A DNA stretch of 64,000 bases from Candidatus Zixiibacteriota bacterium (GTDB taxonomy: Bacteria > Zixibacteria > MSB-5A5 > GN15 > FEB-12). The stretch covers positions 62,001-126,000 of the forward strand of contig JAHOYZ010000012.1 of NCBI GenBank assembly GCA_019038695.1, written 5' to 3'. Every line of letters starts with the position of its first letter. Position 1 is the first letter of the stretch. Positions 47,370 to 56,349 of the stretch are shown here, piece by piece. The notes under the pieces were generated by a model. It saw only the letters and a program-made list of their open reading frames with translations, ran no database searches and had not been told where the DNA came from. Made by a program: the position numbers and the translations under genes.

Positions 47370-47435
47370 TCAAAACACCTATCCATTGGATCATTCGACA
47401 TCAAATGTAACGAACCTGGGTGACAGACAGATGCC

Positions 47436-49976
47436 CTAGAACAAATCATCAAGGTCATCATCGTCACCACCACCGGGCAACTCTCCGTGGGCCTGAAGAT
47501 ACTGCTGCATTAGTTCGCTTTCGCGTTTGGTATACATCGGCTCTTCTTCCCACACGAACCAAACCGCTTTACCCGACTCGTGGAGACAGCCCTTCAGGTC
47601 CTGACGGAGATTCATCGTTCCGGTGATGCGAAGAACCTTCTTATCGGCATCAAGAAGCTGGAACACGCCTTCCTTTTCCGGGACAGAATCCACTGCCTCG
47701 TTATTGAAGGGTTGCCATTGCTCCGGCGGCAAAGTGATTGGTGTGATTCCCTGCCTGATGTAACACCGCAGGCAACGCTGAGCCTCCGATCTGGCCGCTG
47801 ACTCAGAGAGGGTCGCAGTTATGACGCCAAAGTCTGATTTCCGCTCTTGAGGATTGGCAACCTCACTATTCTGACGCGATTGACCAAACTGATCGCCAGA
47901 GATGTCCGATTCCATAAAGCTGGTCTCTGCTTTGGCAGCGTCGATGAGCCCTGTTCCACCAAGATACTTGTCGATCGCTTCGGCTGCTTTTCTGCCTTCG
48001 GCTATGGCGTCGATCACGGACGAAGGACCGCGAGTAACATCACCGGCCGCGAAAACCGACTCGGGACCGGCCGCCATTTCGTCTTCAATCTTGATAGTGT
48101 TTCCCGGACCGGTTGAGATACCGTCGCAATTCTGCAGAAAGTCAGCATCGGTCGCCTGCCCAATGGCTACAATGACAGCCTCGGCCGCAACTGTTTCGGT
48201 CTGGCTTTCATCAAATTGTGGTGCGAAACGACCCTGGGGATCAAAAACACTAACGCACTTCTTCAACTCGATACCAGACAATCTGCCGTCGGTTGAAACA
48301 AATCGAACCGGTCCCCATGATGGATGAATCTCCACGCCCTCATCTTCTGCCTGGGCAACTTCCCAGTCGTGGGCGGGCATTGTGTCGCGCGGTTCGAGAC
48401 AGATCAATTGAACAGAGTCAGCACCCAGGCGGACCGCCGTCATGGCGGCATCGATAGCCACATTTCCCCCGCCGATCACTGCCACCTGACCCTTAAGACG
48501 GGGCGTTCGCGACTTCGTAGCTGACTTCAGAAACTCAAGGGCCGGATAAACTCCATCCAAATCGGTGTTCTTGATGGGTAAGCTATGGCTTTCAGAAACC
48601 CCAATCGCGAGAAGTATAGCATCGAAGCCCTGAGATTTCAGTTCGTCCATCGGGCTCTCGCTCTCGAAATGATGGTCCATACGAAGGCCAACGCCAAGAG
48701 TCTTGAGCACTTCAAACTCGCGATCCAAAACATCCTTCGGTAAGCGGTAATCAGGTATGCCATAACGCAGCATACCCCCCGGTTTGCTTTCGCGGTCGAA
48801 CAACTCCACATTATGCCCTGCCCGACTTAGATAAAAGGCAGCCGTTGACCCGGCCGGACCAGACCCGACAATGGCAACTCTCTTTCCGGTGTCAGACTTC
48901 TTTGTGACGCGATCCTGATCCAATACGAGTTCAGCATCGGCAGCGTAACGTTTCAGTTCACAAATTGCTACCGGCTGGTCTACTCCCCCCCGTCGACAGG
49001 CATCCTCGCAGGGGTGAAAACAGACATAGCCCAGAATGCCTGGAAATGGCACTCGCTCTCGAATCGTTCTCAGGGCTTGTTTATCCTGCCCCGCCGCGAT
49101 GGCGGCTATATAACGTGGGATATCTATACCAGCCGGGCAATGGTCCACACAAGGCAACGGGGAATCACAACGGACTATCTCGGCCCCATCTTGGTCCAGC
49201 AGAGCGCCGGTCGGACAGACCTCCACGCAGGCACCACAAAATCGACACTGGGCTTCTTTGAGACCGGAAGCGGTCAGGGTTCCAACCCGAGCGCGGCCAT
49301 CTTTCCAGGTCGCCCCAAGGATGTCCAGCCCCTGGACTTCGTGACAGACGCGAACACAACGCAAACAACCAATGCAAAGATTGTAGTCTCGGTCAAAGAG
49401 AGGATCATTGGTGGTCTTCCGGCTCGCAGCCAGTGGCGACGGAACATATCGGGGGGTATTGCCGGGAATGCCAATGTAATCGCTGACCTTCTCCAATTCG
49501 CAGTTACCCAGCAAAGTACAACAACGTTCCTCGACCGGCACATTTGAGGAGCAGTCGGTTCGGCTGCAGCCTTCTTTTTGAGCACAGGTCAGGCAAGCGT
49601 GGGGATGATCCGCCAATAGTCGGCTCAACGCCTGCTGGCGTTTCCCAATCACAATCTCGGAGTTGGTGCTTACGACAAGTCCACTCTCGGCAGGAGTCAT
49701 GCAGGAATTAACAAGCTCAGCCTGGCCCTCGATTTCGACCAGGCAGAGACCGCAGTGAGCTTCTTCGCCGGCAGAACTCCCAGCTTTTTCACCAGAGACC
49801 GTGTTTTCTATCTGCTGAACAGTATCCGACCAGGTAACTTCCATACAGGGAGGCAAGTCGGGATGAAAACACATTCGAGGAATGTAAGTACCGGCCGCAT
49901 CGGCAGCTTCAAGAATAGAACTTCCCTTCGGGCACTCGACCGACTGTCCGTCAATTGTGAAAGTCAGCTTGTCCAC
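47436..49976 (-). CDS. BzdV-like iron-sulfur flavoprotein (NuoG-type N-terminus plus GltD-like oxidoreductase)
   Basis: A GTG at 49976, just after the ferredoxin stop, is preferred; the frame opens at 50057 inside the ferredoxin gene. About 846 residues: a [2Fe-2S] domain (CFHPDLPPC, CGLCLVEI), a NuoG-type cluster (HACLTCAQKEGC), two [4Fe-4S] motifs (CIGCLRCVRVC; CRFCGACVEVCP), and a glutamate-synthase-small-subunit-like part with FAD (VGSGPAGSTAAFYL) and NADPH (GGGNVAIDAAMTAVRLG) sites. It ends in a domain resembling GIY-YIG folds (EGVFQLLDADKKVL). By analogy with Azoarcus BzdV it would move electrons from NAD(P)H toward the ferredoxin that feeds benzoyl-CoA reductase. Confidence 0.78.
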   Translation of the reverse strand: MDKLTFTIDGQSVECPKGSSILEAADAAGTYIPRMCFHPDLPPCMEVTWSDTVQQIENTVSGEKAGSSAGEEAHCGLCLVEIEGQAELVNSCMTPAESGLVVSTNSEIVIGKRQQALSRLLADHPHACLTCAQKEGCSRTDCSSNVPVEERCCTLLGNCELEKVSDYIGIPGNTPRYVPSPLAASRKTTNDPLFDRDYNLCIGCLRCVRVCHEVQGLDILGATWKDGRARVGTLTASGLKEAQCRFCGACVEVCPTGALLDQDGAEIVRCDSPLPCVDHCPAGIDIPRYIAAIAAGQDKQALRTIRERVPFPGILGYVCFHPCEDACRRGGVDQPVAICELKRYAADAELVLDQDRVTKKSDTGKRVAIVGSGPAGSTAAFYLSRAGHNVELFDRESKPGGMLRYGIPDYRLPKDVLDREFEVLKTLGVGLRMDHHFESESPMDELKSQGFDAILLAIGVSESHSLPIKNTDLDGVYPALEFLKSATKSRTPRLKGQVAVIGGGNVAIDAAMTAVRLGADSVQLICLEPRDTMPAHDWEVAQAEDEGVEIHPSWGPVRFVSTDGRLSGIELKKCVSVFDPQGRFAPQFDESQTETVAAEAVIVAIGQATDADFLQNCDGISTGPGNTIKIEDEMAAGPESVFAAGDVTRGPSSVIDAIAEGRKAAEAIDKYLGGTGLIDAAKAETSFMESDISGDQFGQSRQNSEVANPQERKSDFGVITATLSESAARSEAQRCLRCYIRQGITPITLPPEQWQPFNNEAVDSVPEKEGVFQLLDADKKVLRITGTMNLRQDLKGCLHESGKAVWFVWEEEPMYTKRESELMQQYLQAHGELPGGGDDDDLDDLF

Positions 49977-49978
49977 GA

Positions 49979-50260
49979 CTACCAGGAATGAGTGACAGCA
50001 CCGGGACCGCAAGCCTCTACGCAGGGGAGGGGCGGTCGATCCGACATTGGTTTGCAAGCACCACAGTCGTACTTTATTTTTTTGCGATGATCTTCCTTGA
50101 TGGCGGCAACTTCATCGTCGTAGTCGTCAGTGATTATCTCGAACAAACCGGCTGGGCAGGCGGCCACACAAGGGTGATCCTCACACTCAATGCAGAGATC
50201 GGTGTCAATCGTTATGTAGAACTCGCCGCTGCCATCCATATATCCGTAGTTGGCTTTCAC
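49979..50260 (-). CDS. Ferredoxin of the benzoyl-CoA reductase locus
   Basis: 93 residues with one clear cluster block (CIECEDHPCVAACPAG) and a second, longer-spaced set (DCGACKPMSDRPPLPCVEACG), so two [4Fe-4S] clusters are likely. Start overlaps the bzdQ stop by four bases. Its place after bzdNOPQ matches the ferredoxin BzdM position in the Azoarcus cluster and points to the direct electron donor of the reductase. Confidence 0.78.
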   Translation of the reverse strand: MKANYGYMDGSGEFYITIDTDLCIECEDHPCVAACPAGLFEIITDDYDDEVAAIKEDHRKKIKYDCGACKPMSDRPPLPCVEACGPGAVTHSW

Positions 50261-51144
50261 TGGGCGACCTTCTTGCGTTTTTTCTCAACCAGGGCTTTGG
50301 CAAAAAGAGCTGCGCCCAGCGCGCCGGCGATCTGGGTATCATAGTTGGATTTGAGCGCCGTCAGCTTCAACTCTCTTTCCAAGCGTGTCACCACACCGAC
50401 GTTCTTGGCAATGCCACCGGTGATGGCAAAATCCTCCTCCACCCCAACCCGCTCCAGAAGCGAAACAACCCGGTGGGCCATAGCTGAGCAGTAGGCGGCC
50501 AAGACTCGTTTTTTTGACCAACCTTCTCTCAGCAGTGAAGACGCCTCAGATTTGGCAAAGACCACACAAGTCGATGAAACAGGCGGGGGTTCTTCGTCAA
50601 CCTGCAAAGACAGCTCGCCGACATCCTCGATAGAGATCGCCAGCATATCGGCAAATACTTCCATGCCACGGCCGGTGCCGGCCGCACACTTGTCGTTCAT
50701 TAGGAAATTCCTGACCTTGCCTTTTTCGTCGCAGAGAATGACCTTGCAGTCTTGCCCCCCCATATCAAGAATTGTCCGGACCGTCGAACCATACATCATA
50801 TTGCCACCGCGAGCATGGCAGGCAATTTCAGTGATCGCACGATCAGCGAAGGGTACATTAACTCGGCCATAACCTGTGCCGACTGTGTAGTGGAGGTCGT
50901 CCAGAGTGAGGCCGGTGTTCTCCATCGCCCACTTCATAGCATTGCGTGCACTGTCGGGGCTGTCGGAGCCTGTGCGCATACTGGAATAGGCATAGAGTTG
51001 GCCGTCAACCATGATCACCGCCTGAGAGCTGACCGAACCTACATCCACTCCCGCCGAAATAGTATCTGCCCCCTTGGGATTAATAGTCTCATCGTGCCAA
51101 TTGTATTCTTTCCAGCGCCAGAATTCCTGGGTTGCTTCAGTCAT
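50257..51144 (-). CDS. bzdQ: Benzoyl-CoA reductase activase subunit (BzdQ-like)
   Basis: 295 residues of the BcrA/BadF family: GVDVGSVSSQAVIM, DMGGQDCKVIL, MNDKCAAGTGRGMEVF and STCVVFAKSEASSL, with cluster Cys in the last two. With BzdP it forms the ATPase dimer that drives electrons to the ring-reducing BzdN/BzdO dimer. Start overlaps the bzdP stop (TAATG). Longer than BzdP by an N-terminal extension (EFWRWKEYNWHDE), as known for BzdQ. Confidence 0.88.
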   Translation of the reverse strand: MTEATQEFWRWKEYNWHDETINPKGADTISAGVDVGSVSSQAVIMVDGQLYAYSSMRTGSDSPDSARNAMKWAMENTGLTLDDLHYTVGTGYGRVNVPFADRAITEIACHARGGNMMYGSTVRTILDMGGQDCKVILCDEKGKVRNFLMNDKCAAGTGRGMEVFADMLAISIEDVGELSLQVDEEPPPVSSTCVVFAKSEASSLLREGWSKKRVLAAYCSAMAHRVVSLLERVGVEEDFAITGGIAKNVGVVTRLERELKLTALKSNYDTQIAGALGAALFAKALVEKKRKKVAQ

Positions 51145-51917
51145 TATTTGTTCCTTTCTCCGGCAACCAATGCCGCTCCCAAGGCCCCGGTGTATTCCGG
51201 ATCGGCAGGGATAAAGACTTCGGATTCCAAGCCACGATTCAGGGCATCGACAAAGCCGGGATTGTAGGCCAGTCCGCCCACCAGGGCGATAGCTTCCTCA
51301 ATGCCGACGCGACGGATCATCGAAACAATGCGACTGGCAATAGCATCATGGACTGCCTTCGCAATGTCGGGCTTTGGCGTTTTAGCGTGCACCAGCGAGA
51401 CCACCTCGCTCTCGGCAAACACGGCACATTGGGCATTCATGGGGATTGACTTATCGGACTGAAGCGAGATCTTTCCAAACTCCTCCAGCGATACTTCCAG
51501 AGCGCGAGCCATCGCCTCGGCAAAGGCACCCGCCCCGGCAGCACATTTTTCATTGACTGCAAAATCGAGAACTTTGCCACTGCCGTCGACCTTGATCCCG
51601 CGTCCTTCTTCGGCACCGATGTCAATCACCGTGCGTACCTCCGGACGAAGACTGGCCATTCCTTTGGCAGCCGCGCCGACATCGGTTATGTCGGAATTTG
51701 CCCCTGGGGCTGCTTTCCGTCCTGCCCCGGTGGCAGTTATATGATCTATTGAGGAGACGTTGATTCCAGACGCCTGGGCGGCCGCCTCCAGGCACCTTGC
51801 CGCAGCGGCAGTCGGCTCAAAACCGGTGCCTTCACTGGCCTTACCGACGACGGCGTCATCTTTGACAATGACTACCTTCACAAACTTGGAGCCCATATCC
51901 ATTCCAGCGGTAATCAT
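51144..51917 (-). CDS. bzdP: Benzoyl-CoA reductase activase subunit (BzdP-like)
   Basis: The ATG at 51917 follows AGGAGGTAAG; the frame extends to 51935. 257 residues: AGMDMGSKFVKVVIV, a DIGAEEGRGIKV segment where other activases have DIGGQD, NEKCAAGAGAFAEA and AQCAVFAESEVVSL with the two cluster Cys. It is the smaller ATPase subunit of the Bzd-type reductase. Confidence 0.88.
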   Translation of the reverse strand: MITAGMDMGSKFVKVVIVKDDAVVGKASEGTGFEPTAAAARCLEAAAQASGINVSSIDHITATGAGRKAAPGANSDITDVGAAAKGMASLRPEVRTVIDIGAEEGRGIKVDGSGKVLDFAVNEKCAAGAGAFAEAMARALEVSLEEFGKISLQSDKSIPMNAQCAVFAESEVVSLVHAKTPKPDIAKAVHDAIASRIVSMIRRVGIEEAIALVGGLAYNPGFVDALNRGLESEVFIPADPEYTGALGAALVAGERNK

Positions 51918-51980
51918 CTTACCTCCTATGTACAAAAAACCTATTTCAACACTTCAAGTGATCCCCGGCGGCAAGCTCAA

Positions 51981-53297
51981 CTACGCCTTACCGACCGGAG
52001 TTTCCAATATTTCCATGTCCAGAGTTTCCATGAACGAGTCAATCCTGGTCATCACTCGTTTCTCATCAAACTCACGTTCGTCCCCCATGTTGCCTTCAAA
52101 AGTCATGACCGGAATCCCGGCTTTGGCGATTCCGAGCCTATTCTCCATTATGCCGCACGACAGTCCCTCACAGCCACGGTTGAGATGCAACATGACCCCA
52201 TCGAGTTGCCATTGTTTGGCGATCTGAAGCATCATCTCAGTCTTGAGATTGGGATCATAGAAATGCTGCCATTCCGGTTTGGAGAGATTCCAGTCGGCCA
52301 GTACTCTTAAGGCCTGATCACGAGTTGTGATCGATTCGCCTTTCTGCATCGGGGTCGTTCTTGGCCCCCAGGTTCCGTCCGGCTTGGTTTCCCAGATGCC
52401 GATCAGTCCAAACGTATACAATGAACCGACCGAGATCGCGCCGAATTGCTCAAGGTAGCGGAAGACTTCTAGAAATCCCCAGGGTGGTTGGGTGTCCGAC
52501 ATCAGTCGGCATCTTTCATTGGGAAGGGCAGCGATATGATTATCAACTCGATACTTGACTTCGTCGCGCAATTCTTCATAGAAGTCGGCCATCTCTCCAG
52601 AGTGTTTGGCCAAAGTGCCATGCACATACAGCGAATACATTGTCTTCTCGTCAAGTGGTGCGGGGCGGTTCATGTTAAGACAGCAGATTTCAGCCCAGGT
52701 CGATGTTGACCGTACTTCGTTCTCAACGGCCTCAATCAGAAGTTCGTCCTGATACTTTCGACCGGTGATTTTCTCCAGCCACTCGATCGACTCATGCATC
52801 TGGTTGACCACAAACATCAAACGGTTTTCATCGAGATCCTTGTAAGGGCCGACCGAGACATCAATACAGAAATACGGAATGTCCTTGTATTCGGCTACAT
52901 GCTGATACCACTTACCATGGCTGCAGCAGATGTGATCCTGGAAACAAAAATCTGGTTTGGGATACTCACCACCGAAGGCATATTTGTTAAGATACATCGA
53001 GCCCCAGTAGTTGCGCATATAGCTGCACAGATCACGGGCCCAACCCTTAGCCTCGGCCGCTTCCAGACACTCCATTGACAGCTTCTTGTCAAAGGCAATT
53101 GAAGCACCATACGGCTCCCCGGTGATATTGTAGACATCGCGTCCCAACCCGGCCGGGATGGCATCGAACGCCCACGCCCCGCCGGTCCAGCGTAACCCTT
53201 TCTTGTCGTGTGCTTCCTGATAGTCCAGGTAATATTTCTGCCGCAGCTCTTTGGCTTTAGGCCAACATTTCAATGGTTCAGTTTTATACTCAGGCAT
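51981..53297 (-). CDS. bzdO: Benzoyl-CoA reductase subunit (BzdO-like)
   Basis: The ATG at 53297 has AAGGAGAAC at good spacing (frame opens at 53315). 438 residues of the HgdB/BcrB family with Cys blocks [29 protein letters not shown] and [18 protein letters not shown] that hold a [4Fe-4S] cluster. With BzdN it forms the active site where benzoyl-CoA is reduced by two electrons to cyclohexa-1,5-diene-1-carbonyl-CoA. Confidence 0.9.
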   Translation of the reverse strand: MPEYKTEPLKCWPKAKELRQKYYLDYQEAHDKKGLRWTGGAWAFDAIPAGLGRDVYNITGEPYGASIAFDKKLSMECLEAAEAKGWARDLCSYMRNYWGSMYLNKYAFGGEYPKPDFCFQDHICCSHGKWYQHVAEYKDIPYFCIDVSVGPYKDLDENRLMFVVNQMHESIEWLEKITGRKYQDELLIEAVENEVRSTSTWAEICCLNMNRPAPLDEKTMYSLYVHGTLAKHSGEMADFYEELRDEVKYRVDNHIAALPNERCRLMSDTQPPWGFLEVFRYLEQFGAISVGSLYTFGLIGIWETKPDGTWGPRTTPMQKGESITTRDQALRVLADWNLSKPEWQHFYDPNLKTEMMLQIAKQWQLDGVMLHLNRGCEGLSCGIMENRLGIAKAGIPVMTFEGNMGDEREFDEKRVMTRIDSFMETLDMEILETPVGKA

Positions 53298-53320
53298 TTG
53301 TTCTCCTTGCCACAATTAAC

Positions 53321-54445
53321 CTAAAACAGTTCTTCGACACCGAGCATCTCCAGAAAGGCCTCGACTCTGATTCGCATTGGGCCAATCGGGACAGTCACGT
53401 CGAACTCGAGAAACAGCGTGGGATATCCAGCCTCTTTGAGGGTCTCTTTGAGAGGCACCATGTCGCACTCGTGCGGATCACAGAACTTCTGCTGAATCAG
53501 AATGACGCCATCCACGCCAAAATCTTTCGCCAGCTGAAGGATGTGAGGGAAACGTCGCCGTTCCTCCCAGTCCTTGGTGGGACAGGGTGGGCGATCCAGG
53601 TACCGGTTGGCAATATCCTGCAACAGGTCCCCATTTCGCTCAGTCAGATTCCAGAAGTAACGCGAACCCGTACAGTGATCATCCACTACCACCGTGGCCC
53701 CAACTGATTCGACCATTGCGATAAACTCGGTGTCGTCATTCTCAGACCCGACAATCATCAGGCGACCACCAGTCTCACGATCCAGCGTCCGTGATTTCAG
53801 TTCCGGCAGGATACGTTTGAGTTCAGCATTGTGATCTTTCTTGTCGACGAAAAATGACGACGCCACCATATGCATCGCCTCCAGGCCGGTCACTTTGGGA
53901 TCGGGACCTTTGCGAAGATCATACACTTCGTGCATCAGTCGGCGGTTCTCATTGTACAACTCTACCGCCGCCTCAAGCGATTCATCGGTGATGCTTTTGC
54001 CGGACCATTTCTCCAGGGCACCTTTGATCTTGATCAGTTCGGCGGCATAGTAGGGCCGGGCGTGTTCGGTCTGCACTTTGTTGGGCATATACAGATAGAA
54101 TGAAAAATCCACCGGTACGTGGTTGTTCCAGGATGTAAAGGCCTGCCTGAGATGAAGACACGACTGGGACAGCACGATACCTTTCATGTAATCATAACGA
54201 CCCTTCAAGCCCTGGGCGAGTACATCGCGACAGAAGGGACAATACATACCAAATATGTGGGGTTCGGTGACATCCTGCGGCTCGTGCGAACCGAGCATTC
54301 TGACCGGCAACATACCGCCGGCATAGAGGATTTCTTCCGGCACATAACTACAGAAACAGCCCACCACTTCACCATCATTTTTCGCCAACCAGTCTCGGGC
54401 GTAATCATGACGCTTTTCATACCATTCGTGAAACTTGTCGAACAT
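53321..54445 (-). CDS. bzdN: Benzoyl-CoA reductase subunit (BzdN-like)
   Basis: 374 residues: GCFCSYVPEEILYAGGMLP (the characteristic cluster-binding N-terminus), MYCPFCRDVLAQGL, LSQSCLHLRQAF and IQQKFCDPHECDMVPLK. Length and blocks fit BzdN/BcrC. It is the first structural gene of the locus, eight bases after the TetR stop, with an excellent ribosome site (AAGGAGACTT). Order N, O, P, Q is the same as in Azoarcus. Confidence 0.9.
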   Translation of the reverse strand: MFDKFHEWYEKRHDYARDWLAKNDGEVVGCFCSYVPEEILYAGGMLPVRMLGSHEPQDVTEPHIFGMYCPFCRDVLAQGLKGRYDYMKGIVLSQSCLHLRQAFTSWNNHVPVDFSFYLYMPNKVQTEHARPYYAAELIKIKGALEKWSGKSITDESLEAAVELYNENRRLMHEVYDLRKGPDPKVTGLEAMHMVASSFFVDKKDHNAELKRILPELKSRTLDRETGGRLMIVGSENDDTEFIAMVESVGATVVVDDHCTGSRYFWNLTERNGDLLQDIANRYLDRPPCPTKDWEERRRFPHILQLAKDFGVDGVILIQQKFCDPHECDMVPLKETLKEAGYPTLFLEFDVTVPIGPMRIRVEAFLEMLGVEELF

Positions 54446-54453
54446 AAGTCTCC

Positions 54454-55071
54454 TTATGATGCTTGGGACCTATTTACTCCGTTGAGAAATACATTCAGAA
54501 ATTGAGAAGTTACTTTGTCTATGTCCGCGTTCCTTCGTGGATCAAACCACATGTACACCCAGTTAAGGGAACCAAAGAGAAAGAACGTAGCCATGTCTGT
54601 TTCATGCTGTGATCCCTTGAGAACCTGGTCAACCGCCTCCCGGACCAACCGAAAATACTCCTGTCGCACCTTAAGAACATCCTTAAAGTACTTCCCCGAC
54701 AGCGAGTCTATCTCGTGCACGCAGACTCGGAACTCATCAGCGTTGTCTACAAAGAATTGAAAATGATTCTCAATGATCGCTCTGAGGCTTGCCTCCCCTG
54801 GTTCGCATTGTGCTAGTCGTTCATTTAATGAACTGACCAACGTTGAGAATGCATAGTGTTGGATGGCATACAACAACTCATCTTTGCCGCTGAAATAATA
54901 GTATATGCCCGACAATCCGATGCCGCCTTTGGCAGCCATGGCCCGCACCGAAGCTCCCTCAAAACCATCTTTGGCGATGACTCTCGAGGCTGCTTTCAAT
55001 ATCGACGCCATCCGCTTCTCGTATTTGTCGCGGTGTTGCGTCGATGGGGTTTTCGTTTTGGTCCTGGTCAA
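54454..55071 (-). CDS. TetR-family transcriptional regulator of the aromatic locus
   Basis: 205 residues from a TTG start at 55071 (AGGGAA upstream). The N-terminal helix-turn-helix is typical: ILKAASRVIAKDGFEGASVRAMAAKGGIGLSGIYYYF, given here in parts only as ILKAASRVIAKDG and LSGIYYYFSGKDELL. The C-terminal effector domain is unassigned. It is the first gene of the long minus-strand run and sits behind a strong promoter with a palindrome at its start site, so it should repress its own transcription and the genes downstream. An aromatic acyl-CoA is the natural effector candidate (inference). Confidence 0.85.
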   Translation of the reverse strand: MTRTKTKTPSTQHRDKYEKRMASILKAASRVIAKDGFEGASVRAMAAKGGIGLSGIYYYFSGKDELLYAIQHYAFSTLVSSLNERLAQCEPGEASLRAIIENHFQFFVDNADEFRVCVHEIDSLSGKYFKDVLKVRQEYFRLVREAVDQVLKGSQHETDMATFFLFGSLNWVYMWFDPRRNADIDKVTSQFLNVFLNGVNRSQAS

Positions 55072-55089
55072 TTCGGATTCCCTTTAAAT

Positions 55090-55099
55090 CGAACGTTCG
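55090..55099. promoter_or_regulatory. Probable TetR operator palindrome
   Basis: Perfect inverted repeat CGAACGTTCG lying at the expected transcription start of the TetR-bzd promoter, between the -10 box and the TetR start. TetR-family operators are typically such short palindromes, so autorepression is likely. Confidence 0.6.
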
Positions 55100-55103
55100 T
55101 TCT

Positions 55104-55132
55104 ATTTTACAACACGGCGGCTGGGATGTCAA
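55104..55132 (-). promoter_or_regulatory. Strong promoter of the TetR-bzd operon
   Basis: Minus strand: TTGACA at 55127-55132 (perfect), 17-base spacer, TAAAAT at 55104-55109 (5 of 6). Predicted start near 55097 falls on the palindrome. It reads into the TetR gene and then bzdN without a further gap. Confidence 0.75.
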
Positions 55133-55235
55133 GCTAAGAATGTAGTTTCTGGCTGATCGAGGGTGAGATCCATAGTCTCCCACGGTACTCATACGAAATC
55201 GCACCGGAGAATCCCATTCCGCCATCGGTTTCCGG

Positions 55236-55264
55236 TTGCGAGGCAGGCAATACCCTACTATATT
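55236..55264 (+). promoter_or_regulatory. Promoter-like sequence ahead of the Mo hydroxylase operon
   Basis: TTGCGA at 55236-55241, 17-base spacer, TATATT at 55259-55264 (5 of 6). Predicted start about 44 bases before the GTG at 55315. It is divergent from the TetR-bzd promoter, with about 100 bases between the two, so the regulator could influence both. Confidence 0.5.
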
Positions 55265-55314
55265 CTTCAAGTTCGCGGATAGAAGTAAGTGCCGAGTAGT
55301 CATAGGAACAGTGT

Positions 55315-56349
55315 GTGATTCTACCCCGTTTTGATTTGTTGGTGCCGGAGACGGTTGGTGAGGCCTGCAAAATGCTGGTCGATCACGCGGAGGACGGCGT
55401 GCGACTCCTGTCTGGCGGCACCGATCTTCTGGTGGCCCTTCGCTGTCCTATCATTCCCCAGCACGTTCCCCGATGCGACGGCTGCCCAACGCATCCCGAA
55501 GGACAGATTCTCACCACTATTGATTGTCAATCCTCGAGTCAGGATCAGCTGATGTCCTCCGGTGGGTCTATTCGAGCCGCTCTGAGTGATCCTCGAAAGG
55601 CAGCGCCGGCCTATCTGGTGTCGTTGCACAAGCTGAAGCAGCTTAAAGGCATTGAGCGCCTTAATGACGGTGGCTTGAGAGCGGGAGCCTTAACAACGAT
55701 CACAGAGATTGAGCGCTCAACCGAGATACGAGAAGGTTGGACGGCATTGGCTGAAGGTGCCGACAATCTGGGAAGTCCGCTAGTGCGCAACCGGGGGACT
55801 CTGGGCGGCAATATCGCCAATGCGCGCCCGGCCGCCGATACTGCCATACCGACGATAGCCCTCAACGCGACGCTGTCGTTGCGGGGGCCATCAGGAGTAC
55901 GCACAGTCCCTTCAGAAGATTTCCATCGCGGACCCGGTCTCTCGGTTATCGAACCGAACGAGATTCTAACAGACATTTGCTTTCCGCCGCCGGCGCCTTG
56001 TCACGGCAGTTCTTACTATAAGCTGGCGACGCGAAAAGCGCTCGACATATCCACTGTTGGCGTGGCTGTCTGGCTGGCACTTGAAGCGCCGGATGGTCCG
56101 GTCCAGGATGTCCGGGTCGCTCTCGGGGCAGTCGGTCCAACACCGATCCTGGCCAAATCAGTAAAAGAGATTCTGGTCGGAAGGATTCCCGATGAAGCCG
56201 CCCTTATTGAAGCCGCCCGGGCTGGGGCCGGAGATGCTCGCCCGATTGATGATCATCGCGGTTCAGCCTGGTATCGAGTTCGGATGGTGGAGTTGCTGAT
56301 TTTGCGCCTGCTAAGAGTTGTCGTGGGAAGGGCCGGGGGAGAGCGATGA
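55315..56349 (+). CDS. Molybdenum hydroxylase FAD-binding subunit with a Cys-rich insertion
   Basis: 344 residues from a GTG start. The flavin sites LLSGGTDLLVALR (about residues 31-43) and TLGGNIANARPAADTAIP place it in the xanthine-dehydrogenase/CO-dehydrogenase medium-subunit family. Between the first flavin site and the next strand (PAYLVSLHKLKQLKGI) about 45 extra residues occur, with Cys at 44, 54, 57 and 71. 4-hydroxybenzoyl-CoA reductase also has an extra [4Fe-4S] insertion in this subunit, but as I recall it follows the GGN motif, not here. Stop overlaps the next start by four bases. Confidence 0.82.
   Translation: MILPRFDLLVPETVGEACKMLVDHAEDGVRLLSGGTDLLVALRCPIIPQHVPRCDGCPTHPEGQILTTIDCQSSSQDQLMSSGGSIRAALSDPRKAAPAYLVSLHKLKQLKGIERLNDGGLRAGALTTITEIERSTEIREGWTALAEGADNLGSPLVRNRGTLGGNIANARPAADTAIPTIALNATLSLRGPSGVRTVPSEDFHRGPGLSVIEPNEILTDICFPPPAPCHGSSYYKLATRKALDISTVGVAVWLALEAPDGPVQDVRVALGAVGPTPILAKSVKEILVGRIPDEAALIEAARAGAGDARPIDDHRGSAWYRVRMVELLILRLLRVVVGRAGGER

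Noticed and set aside
49979-50057. N-terminal extension of the BzdV-like protein
   Set aside because: It would overlap the ferredoxin gene in another frame and has no [2Fe-2S] domain character; GTG at 49976 is more likely.
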